DNA of 48,608 nucleotides from Spongiibacteraceae bacterium (GTDB lineage: Bacteria; Pseudomonadota; Gammaproteobacteria; Pseudomonadales; Spongiibacteraceae): contig PAKT01000080.1 in NCBI GenBank assembly GCA_002710725.1, positions 1-48,608 of the forward strand, given 5' to 3'. Below the pieces are notes generated by a model that made no database searches, was not told the origin of the DNA, and saw only the letters and a program-made list of their open reading frames with translations. Position 1 is the first letter of the stretch. Every line of letters begins with the position of its first letter. Position numbers and translations under genes: made by a program. Below, in pieces: positions 42,734 through 48,608 of this stretch.

Positions 42734-44175
42734 AAAAAATAACACTCCTGCTCAGCCTCTTACTGTGTATGCCTGTGCTGGCAAACGACATTGTCGTCAA
42801 GGATGGCGAGTCCATTCAGGCAGCCGTCAACAAGGCGGTGAACGGTGATGTGATTCTGGTGCAACCCGGAACCTACCGCGAAAGCGTTTATATCGACAAA
42901 GACAACATCACCCTGCGGGGTGTGGTGGTGGAAGGTGAATGGCCGGTAATGGAGGGTGATCACAAGCTTAATGATGCCATTCTCTATTCGGGTAATAACG
43001 TGACCGTCGAGTGGCTCAAGATCATGCATTACAAAGGTAATGCGATTATGGGACAGTCGGGCAACAACTACGTGATTCGCAATAACTGGATTGTCGATAC
43101 GGGTGTCTACGGCATCTTTCCCCAGTACGGCAAGAATGGCCTGATTGAGTACAACGTGCTGAGCGGCATCGAAGACGCGGCGATTTATGTGGGCATGTGC
43201 GACAACGTCGACGTGAAGCACAACGAAGTTTTTGACAGCGTAGCCGGTATCGAGATCGAAAACACCCGCCACGCCCTCGTGGAAAACAACTACGCCCACA
43301 ACAATACTGCCGGTATTCTGGTGTTTATTACCCCGGGCCTGCCGATAAAAACCGCCTACGACATTATCGTGCGCAACAACTTTGTGGTGAATAACAACAC
43401 CCCGAACTTTGGTGCGCCGGGTTCCATCGTCTCGAAAGTGCCGGTCGGCGTCGGCATGGTGGTTATGGCCGCAGACGATGTGAAGATCGAAGGCAATATC
43501 ATTACTGGGAACCAGACTGCCGGTATCGTTATAACCGATTTGGCCTTTGTGACTGATGTCGCCAGCGACACGGAAAGCGAGCCCAACCCGGACAACATCC
43601 AGATTCTGGATAACCTGATGTTCAATAATGGTGCCGACCCGGTCGCCGAAGTGAAAGCGGCGATGCTGACCAAATTCAAAACCACCGGGCCGGATATTCT
43701 CGCCAATGTCGGCAGTGCTCAGGAGCCGGATAACTGCATACTGAATGCCGAGCGTTATACCTCTTTCGGTATTGGCAAGTGGAGCAAGTGCGACATCACC
43801 ACCACGGCTGATGTCAAAACCTACCTGCTGCCGGCCGACGCCGCACCGCGCGAAATTGAAACCGATGCCGACCGGGTGGCGCGCCTGTACAAGGGCATCT
43901 GTGCCGGTTGTCATGCTTATAATCTGCGTATGATCGGGCCGCCTGCCATGGCCATTCAAGCGCAGTATTATGACAACCCGCAGGGTATCGCCGATTACCT
44001 GGCCAATCCGGTGAAAAAGCGCCCGGATTTTCCGCCCATGCCATCACAGGGCCATCTGTCGGAAGAACTGCGTTTGAAAGTGGCTGAGTACATGCTGTGT
44101 CTGTCGCCTAAAAAGCTGGAAGCGGTTGCCGCTACGCAGGGGCAAGTGGCGAAATGTGAGAAGCCTTCGAATTAA
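42730..44175 (+). CDS. Parallel beta-helix protein fused to cytochrome c
   Basis: A 481-residue periplasmic protein with two parts. After a signal peptide (cleavage near VLA-ND), residues about 20-340 form a right-handed parallel beta-helix with many stacked asparagines (NNYVIRNNWIVDTG, NNYAHNNTAGILVF, DNIQILDNLMFNNG) like NosD and C5-epimerase folds. Residues about 380-465 are a mono-haem cytochrome c with CAGCH (391-395) and an axial methionine in FPPMPSQGH. Related beta-helix proteins (TIGR03805) occur in pairs with a separate di-haem cytochrome; here a cytochrome is fused and a di-haem peroxidase gene overlaps. Substrate is unknown. Confidence 0.88.
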   Translation: MKKITLLLSLLLCMPVLANDIVVKDGESIQAAVNKAVNGDVILVQPGTYRESVYIDKDNITLRGVVVEGEWPVMEGDHKLNDAILYSGNNVTVEWLKIMHYKGNAIMGQSGNNYVIRNNWIVDTGVYGIFPQYGKNGLIEYNVLSGIEDAAIYVGMCDNVDVKHNEVFDSVAGIEIENTRHALVENNYAHNNTAGILVFITPGLPIKTAYDIIVRNNFVVNNNTPNFGAPGSIVSKVPVGVGMVVMAADDVKIEGNIITGNQTAGIVITDLAFVTDVASDTESEPNPDNIQILDNLMFNNGADPVAEVKAAMLTKFKTTGPDILANVGSAQEPDNCILNAERYTSFGIGKWSKCDITTTADVKTYLLPADAAPREIETDADRVARLYKGICAGCHAYNLRMIGPPAMAIQAQYYDNPQGIADYLANPVKKRPDFPPMPSQGHLSEELRLKVAEYMLCLSPKKLEAVAATQGQVAKCEKPSN

Positions 44176-44182
44176 AGGTCTG

Positions 44183-44256
44183 CCCTCACCCCAACCGTCT
44201 TTGTGGGGGGTACAACCCTGTGTCCCCTCTCCCTGGGGAGAGGGCTAGGGTGAGGG
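44183..44256. repeat. REP-like palindromic element, full copy
   Basis: Outer arms CCCTCACCC (44183-44191) and GGGTGAGGG (44248-44256) enclose a perfect inner hairpin CCCTCTCCC-TG-GGGAGAGGG (44225-44244). This is the dispersed CCCTCACCC...GGGAGAGGG type seen in many gammaproteobacterial genomes. A half copy lies at 35153-35188. Its hairpin just before a receptor gene may affect transcription. Confidence 0.75.
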
Positions 44257-44282
44257 GATCTTGCTACTGGAGAAGAATAATA

Positions 44283-46538
44283 ATGAAAAAGTACTCGTGC
44301 CAATGGGTGTTGGTTCTGATGGCGACAACGCTTCCTGCCATCGCCAAAGACCTCTCTCTGGAAGAGGTCGTTGTTACCGCCCAGAAGCGGGAACAGAATG
44401 CGCAGACAGTGCCGGTTACTGTAGATACCTTTTCCTCTACAGACGTTGAAAACACAGGCGCCCTGATTCTCGAAGATATGCAGGACTACATTCCCGGCTT
44501 TCAGGTGGGCGAAGATATCCACGGTGGCGGCATCACCCAGTCCCAGTTGATTGTGCGCGGTGTAAAAGGCTCCAATATCAGTACGGGTGGTGATCCTTCT
44601 GTCGCCACGTTTTACGACGAGGTCTACCTGCCCAAAGCGGCCACCACGGTAGCCTTTTCCGATATGCAGCAGATCGAGGTTTTGAAGGGGCCGCAGGGCA
44701 CCTTGTTTGGCCGCAACGCCGCAGCCGGCGTTGTTAACATGATCCCCAATGCGCCCAATGAAGAAACCGAAGCCATGCTCAGTGCCCGGGTGGGTAATTA
44801 TGGTTTGCGACGCTACGAAGCACTGGGCAATTTCAGCGTGGGCGGATTGGCTGTGCGCGCTAACGCGCTGACTAACCAGCGCGATGCGGTTATCGAAAAC
44901 TTTGGACCTTCTCCGAACGACCCCCGCGAGCAGGATAACCAGGCAGCGCGCCTGGCGGTTCGTTGGGATGCTCTGAACTGGCTCACCCTGCAAGTATCCT
45001 ACGACTACGACAAGGTCGATAACGGGCCCAAGGCGGTACTCGGCGTGCTGAATGAGCGCACCAACTTTCCCGATCCTCGCGACCGAAAATTGAATACCGA
45101 TGTAATCGAGGGGCGTGAACAACGCGATATGGATGCCTGGACCGGCAAGGCGCTGTTCGATATCAATGAGCAGTGGTCGGGTAAATTCATTACCAGCTAC
45201 CGGCAGTTTGAAACCTTTAATCTGCAGGATGAAGACGGTACAGGCGACCACGAAGTATATGTGGATACCAACAATATCGAAGACTCGGATATTTTCTACA
45301 ACGAGCTGCAGTTTAACTTCACTGGTGAGTTTCTCGACCTGGTCCTCGGCATGAACTACAGCGCTGAAGACACTTACCAGAAAACCGATTTACGCTTCAG
45401 CACGGCTGCAGCGGTGTCGCTGGCCTCAGAACAGGTGGGATTGCCGCCAACGCTGATCAATACCCTGTTAGGGCCTTCGTATGAGGGCACCTTTGGTCAG
45501 GAAAGCATGATCAATACTGGCGACTTTGTAAATTACGGCGTCTATGGCGACGCGGACTTCACCATTAACGATCGGTGGAATGTGATTGTCGGTTTGCGTT
45601 ACTCGAAGGACGAAAAAGAATTCAGCTGGCACGCACCACAATCTGATTTCGTATTGGCGCAGCTCCTAGGTGAAAACCTGATCTTTAATACGGAAAACAA
45701 CGAACCGGAGTACGCTGAAGAAAGCTGGAGCAAGGTGACCGGGCGACTGGTGGCCAACTATCAGTTTAGCGACACTGCCATGACCTATCTGTCCTACTCG
45801 ACCGGTTACAAATCGGGCGGTTTTGATTCGCTGAATCCAAATACCGGCAAAGTGCCGCTTGATCCGGAAGAGGTCGAGAATATTGAGCTGGGTTTGAAGG
45901 GTGATTTTTTTGACAGCCACCTGCGTACTCAGCTGGCGTTTTTCTATATGGAGATAGAAGGCCGGCAGGAGTCTATAGAATCCCAGGAGCCAGGCTCAGG
46001 CGCAGCGGTGCCAACCGTTATCAATACCGATGAAGAATATAAAGGTACTGAAATCACCATTGACTGGCTGATCAGCGATGAGCTGCGCGCGGGTTTGATC
46101 TACACCTATCGCAAGCAGGATTCCCAGCGCGAGGCTCACTTTGACTCGCAGGCTGAGTTTCAGGAAGCTGAGCAGGTTAATACCACAGCGCCTCAGGACT
46201 ACACGATTACCTTGGACTGGTCTCCGGTGCTGTCATTTGGTTCGATCCTGTTTCACCTGGATTACGTCTATAAAGACAACACAGACCCGGAAAACGAAGA
46301 TCATCAGGATCGCTTTTTTCAGGTGCCGGGCTACGGCGAGGATTTTGCGATTTTGAATGCGCGCATCCTGTTTGTGCCAGCCAACAGCAAGGTGGAAGTG
46401 GCCCTGTGGGGTCGAAACCTGCTGGATGATAGGGGAATCTCTCAGCCGGGAGGGCTTACCGGGGATCTGCTGGGCACCTATCACGTGGGCGTGCAGGATC
46501 CGACCACCTACGGGGTTGATCTAAAGTATGTTTACTAG
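44283..46538 (+). CDS. TonB-dependent outer-membrane receptor
   Basis: A 751-residue outer-membrane transporter driven by TonB/ExbBD. A signal peptide (about 1-20, ending AIAK) precedes the TonB-box-like LEEVVVTAQKREQNAQTVPVTV. The plug domain holds SQLIVRGVKGSN and IEVLKGPQGTLFGRNAAAGVVNM, and the 22-strand barrel ends in the aromatic DLKYVY. This form (iron complex outer-membrane receptor-like) is used in marine bacteria for many organic substrates as well as siderophores. The ATG at 44283 starts the signal peptide; the open frame upstream lies in the repeat. The ligand is unknown; neighbours suggest a substrate oxidised in the periplasm. Confidence 0.93.
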   Translation: MKKYSCQWVLVLMATTLPAIAKDLSLEEVVVTAQKREQNAQTVPVTVDTFSSTDVENTGALILEDMQDYIPGFQVGEDIHGGGITQSQLIVRGVKGSNISTGGDPSVATFYDEVYLPKAATTVAFSDMQQIEVLKGPQGTLFGRNAAAGVVNMIPNAPNEETEAMLSARVGNYGLRRYEALGNFSVGGLAVRANALTNQRDAVIENFGPSPNDPREQDNQAARLAVRWDALNWLTLQVSYDYDKVDNGPKAVLGVLNERTNFPDPRDRKLNTDVIEGREQRDMDAWTGKALFDINEQWSGKFITSYRQFETFNLQDEDGTGDHEVYVDTNNIEDSDIFYNELQFNFTGEFLDLVLGMNYSAEDTYQKTDLRFSTAAAVSLASEQVGLPPTLINTLLGPSYEGTFGQESMINTGDFVNYGVYGDADFTINDRWNVIVGLRYSKDEKEFSWHAPQSDFVLAQLLGENLIFNTENNEPEYAEESWSKVTGRLVANYQFSDTAMTYLSYSTGYKSGGFDSLNPNTGKVPLDPEEVENIELGLKGDFFDSHLRTQLAFFYMEIEGRQESIESQEPGSGAAVPTVINTDEEYKGTEITIDWLISDELRAGLIYTYRKQDSQREAHFDSQAEFQEAEQVNTTAPQDYTITLDWSPVLSFGSILFHLDYVYKDNTDPENEDHQDRFFQVPGYGEDFAILNARILFVPANSKVEVALWGRNLLDDRGISQPGGLTGDLLGTYHVGVQDPTTYGVDLKYVY

Positions 46539-46632
46539 AGGCGGCAATGCCACCTTGCGATCTGGTAATGTCCGCAAGGGTGCCGGAAAGCTACCTTAAG
46601 GCCATAACCACGATAACAATCAGGAGCAGGTT

Positions 46633-47691
46633 ATGGCTTACAGGGTCATTCAATGGGCGACCGGGGGTATTGGCCGCGCTGCCATTCAGGGCATCAACGA
46701 CCATCCGGATCTGGAGCTGGTCGGATGCTGGGTTCACAGTGAGAGCAAGGTAGGGCGCGATGCGGGTGAGTTGGCAGGCATCGGGCCGCTGGGAGTGAAG
46801 GCCACCAACCGGATCGACGATATCCTGGCCATGGATGCCGACTGCGTGGTCTACGCGCCCGTCTTTCCGATTGAGGACGAGGTGAAACAGCTGCTGGCTT
46901 CCGGCAAAAGTGTGGTTACGCCCACCTCCTGGTTTTACCCGCCACACGATGCCAAGCGCGAAGCGCTGGAAGCCGCCTGTCAAGAAGGGCGGGCGGTACT
47001 TCACGGCACCGGTATTCACCCCGGCGGTTTTACCGAGCGCTTCCCCCTGCAGTTGACGTCCATGCAGCGCGCGACGACCTATGTCAGGTCGGAAGAGTTT
47101 TCCGATATTCGCACCTACGGTGCGCCGGATGTTGTGGGCGAGATGATGCTGTTTGGCAAAACCCCGGAAGATGCCCTGGCCAGCCCAATGGCGGGGTTTC
47201 TGAGCCTGGGCTTTTACCAGTCCATCAATATGGTTGCGGACGAGTTGGGCATTTCTCTGGATTCTCTGAACACCGTGCACGAAGTGGCTACGGCTACCCG
47301 GCCGATTGATTCTCCGATTGGTGTTATTGAGCCGGGTTTCGTGGCGGCCCAGCGTTTCACCTGGCAGGGTCTGGTGGATGGCAAGCCGGTAATTGAAGCC
47401 ATAGTGAACTGGTTAATGGGTGAGGAGCACTTCTCCGAGCCCTGGGACTTTGGGCCGGAAGGGCCGCGCTATGAAGTGGTGGTAAAAGGCGATCCGGACC
47501 TGAAAGCGGTGTACCACGGCATGCATCCCACCTCAATCGAGGAGGGCCTGGCACGAAATGAGGGCATTGTGGTTACCGCTATGCATTGCGTAAACAGTAT
47601 TCCCTACGTATGCGCGACGGAACCCGGGGTACGCAGCTATCTTGATCTGCCGATGATCTGCGGGCGGGCTGCCCCTTCGCTGCTGGCTTGA
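46633..47691 (+). CDS. DapB-like NAD(P)-binding oxidoreductase
   Basis: A 352-residue cytoplasmic protein with the N-terminal Rossmann fold of dihydrodipicolinate reductase (YRVIQWATGGIGRAAIQGI, with GxxGxxG at about 11-16), then VVYAP and the HGTGIHPGGFTERF loop. The second domain differs from DapB, and the length exceeds true DapB (about 270). Relatives include 2,4-diaminopentanoate dehydrogenase-like proteins and unnamed proteins in catabolic clusters. A role in oxidising or reducing an intermediate taken up by the neighbouring receptor is possible but unproven. AGGAGC lies eight bases before the ATG. Confidence 0.85.
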   Translation: MAYRVIQWATGGIGRAAIQGINDHPDLELVGCWVHSESKVGRDAGELAGIGPLGVKATNRIDDILAMDADCVVYAPVFPIEDEVKQLLASGKSVVTPTSWFYPPHDAKREALEAACQEGRAVLHGTGIHPGGFTERFPLQLTSMQRATTYVRSEEFSDIRTYGAPDVVGEMMLFGKTPEDALASPMAGFLSLGFYQSINMVADELGISLDSLNTVHEVATATRPIDSPIGVIEPGFVAAQRFTWQGLVDGKPVIEAIVNWLMGEEHFSEPWDFGPEGPRYEVVVKGDPDLKAVYHGMHPTSIEEGLARNEGIVVTAMHCVNSIPYVCATEPGVRSYLDLPMICGRAAPSLLA

Positions 47692-47752
47692 GCGCTCGCA
47701 GTTGGCCGGATAACTGCTAGGATAAAGGCGAAGCGTTGTCGCGCGAGGACCC

Positions 47753-48608
47753 ATGACACTGCCCCGACTTATCCTGTTTGACTGGCATGGCACTCTGGTA
47801 GATACCGCCGATGCCATGTTCAGCGCCATGGCGGATATGCTGCCGCTGCTGGAGGAGTTAGGGCTGGTCAAGGCCCTGCTGCCGGAGTCAGAGTGTGCCA
47901 ACGAGGCCGATGCCCGGCTGGTGCGCTACATTCGCATCTTCCGGCGTCTGCACCCGCGCATACTGGCCGAGCGCCGGGTTTCGCGGACGGAAATCTTCAA
48001 CGCTATTTTCGGCGACAACCGCGACGCCAAACGCACCGCGCACGCCGCCTACAATCGCTGCTACCAAAATCACTTCGGCAAGGTAAAACCCTTTCAGGAT
48101 GGAATTTACGAGTACCTGAGCGCGCTCAAGGCTGCGGGTATTCGGCTGGGCGTGGCCACTAATCGCAGCCGTCAGTTTCTGGACTATGAACTGAAAACCG
48201 TCGATGGCGGGCGCTGGCAGGCGCTGTTCGATACCACGGTCTGCGCCGACGATGTCAGTGAATACAAACCGGAACCGGAGATGTTGCAGCGAGCCCTGAC
48301 TGACATCGGCGAGCTTGCCGGTGATCACGTCTGGTATGTAGCGGACAGCATGGTGGATATGCAGGCGGCGAGAAACGCCGGTATTGCCGGGGTGTTCTAC
48401 AACGGCGGCTTTTGGGAAGTGCCCGCACTGCGCCTTGCCTTCAGCGGCTATAAACCCCGAGCGGTTGTCGCCAGCTTTGAGGAACTGTTTGACATTCTCG
48501 CCGGCGAAAACCCTGCCGTGATTGACGGGGTTCGACCGTCGCCTTTTCCGCCACCACAACCACCGCCGCCGCGTATCGAACCCGATTGGCACCCGGCGGT
48601 CGCGTGCC
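47753..48608 (+). CDS. HAD-family hydrolase, 3' end outside window
   Basis: The frame is open from the ATG at 47753 to the last base (285 codons, no stop). The protein has the HAD core of phosphatases such as phosphoglycolate phosphatase: motif I ILFDWHGTLVDT (nucleophile D10), motif II GVATNRS, motif III lysine in SEYKPEPEM and motif IV YVADSMVDMQAA. The second acidic residue of motif I (DxD) is replaced by histidine (DWH), which removes the usual general acid/base. A proline-rich tail (SPFPPPQPPPPRIEP) begins about 260. Cytoplasmic; substrate unknown. Confidence 0.85.
   Translation, partial: MTLPRLILFDWHGTLVDTADAMFSAMADMLPLLEELGLVKALLPESECANEADARLVRYIRIFRRLHPRILAERRVSRTEIFNAIFGDNRDAKRTAHAAYNRCYQNHFGKVKPFQDGIYEYLSALKAAGIRLGVATNRSRQFLDYELKTVDGGRWQALFDTTVCADDVSEYKPEPEMLQRALTDIGELAGDHVWYVADSMVDMQAARNAGIAGVFYNGGFWEVPALRLAFSGYKPRAVVASFEELFDILAGENPAVIDGVRPSPFPPPQPPPPRIEPDWHPAVAC

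Noticed and set aside
42760-43959. 399-codon open frame on the - strand
   Set aside because: It lies wholly antisense to the beta-helix/cytochrome gene, whose signal peptide, repeats and haem motif are clear. Histidine- and valine-rich translation has no domain; an antisense shadow.
44172-45251. 359-codon open frame on the - strand
   Set aside because: Antisense to the TonB receptor, including its plug domain, and to the palindromic repeat. No recognisable protein.
1-48608. CRISPR arrays, tRNA or rRNA genes, insertion sequences
   Set aside because: No regular direct repeats, no cloverleaf-like or rRNA stretch and no transposase motif were seen on reading both strands; short tRNA-like signals could be missed without a program.

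Overview
The window looks like part of the chromosome of a Gram-negative, probably marine, gammaproteobacterium. The clues are an RfaH-type antiterminator with an ops/JUMPstart element, WecA, a Wzc-type BY-kinase, cytochromes of the c4 and c5 types, a TonB-dependent receptor and a Fur-like box. A member of the Cellvibrionales/Spongiibacteraceae is my guess; no rRNA or marker gene is present to settle it. No tRNA, CRISPR array or insertion sequence was seen.

Layout. (1) 1-1949: the end of gmd and all of fcl, for GDP-L-fucose. (2) 2124-4311: a small Fur-box-preceded membrane operon with a PepSY-type protein between two small membrane proteins. (3) 4389-5050: rfaH, preceded by a nested palindrome and followed at once by a perfect ops element. 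(4) 5083-30328: a long polysaccharide cluster, almost all on the + strand. It holds UDP-glucuronate/UDP-xylose synthesis (ugd, uxs), an ABC exporter (Wzm/Wzt with carbohydrate-binding tail), about ten glycosyltransferases including a STELLO-like one, four methyltransferases, two acyltransferase-3 proteins, two sulfotransferase-like proteins (one on the - strand) and an O-antigen ligase/polymerase-like protein. Its distal part (about 20.5-28 kb) is clearly AT-rich and probably acquired. (5) 30424-39190: a secreted unknown protein, then an export/assembly block: outer-membrane beta-barrel, short OPX protein, Wzc tyrosine kinase, VpsP-like protein, a second Wzy/ligase-like protein, low-molecular-weight phosphatase, and wecA with a structured leader. 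(6) 39307-48608: a redox and uptake region: cytochrome c5, HDOD protein, di-haem c4-like lipoprotein, MauG-type peroxidase, a beta-helix/cytochrome c fusion, TonB-dependent receptor, a DapB-like oxidoreductase and an unfinished HAD hydrolase gene.

How it fits together (inference). RfaH made at 4482-4982 would load on RNA polymerase at the ops element 57 bases downstream and carry it through the very long sugar cluster. WecA would start glycans on undecaprenyl phosphate. The glycosyltransferases would build a fucose- and xylose- or glucuronate-containing glycan decorated by methyl, acyl and sulfate groups. Wzm/Wzt would export one glycan, with the first ligase-like protein finishing it, while the barrel/OPX/Wzc/Wzb/Wzy block would polymerise and secrete an exopolysaccharide. 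No Wzx flippase is visible, so whether these are two pathways or one hybrid is open.

The most unusual items are the self-contained RfaH/ops module, the mixed ABC and Wzy/Wzc equipment, the barrel/OPX pair, and the beta-helix/cytochrome fusion in an uncharacterised di-haem operon.
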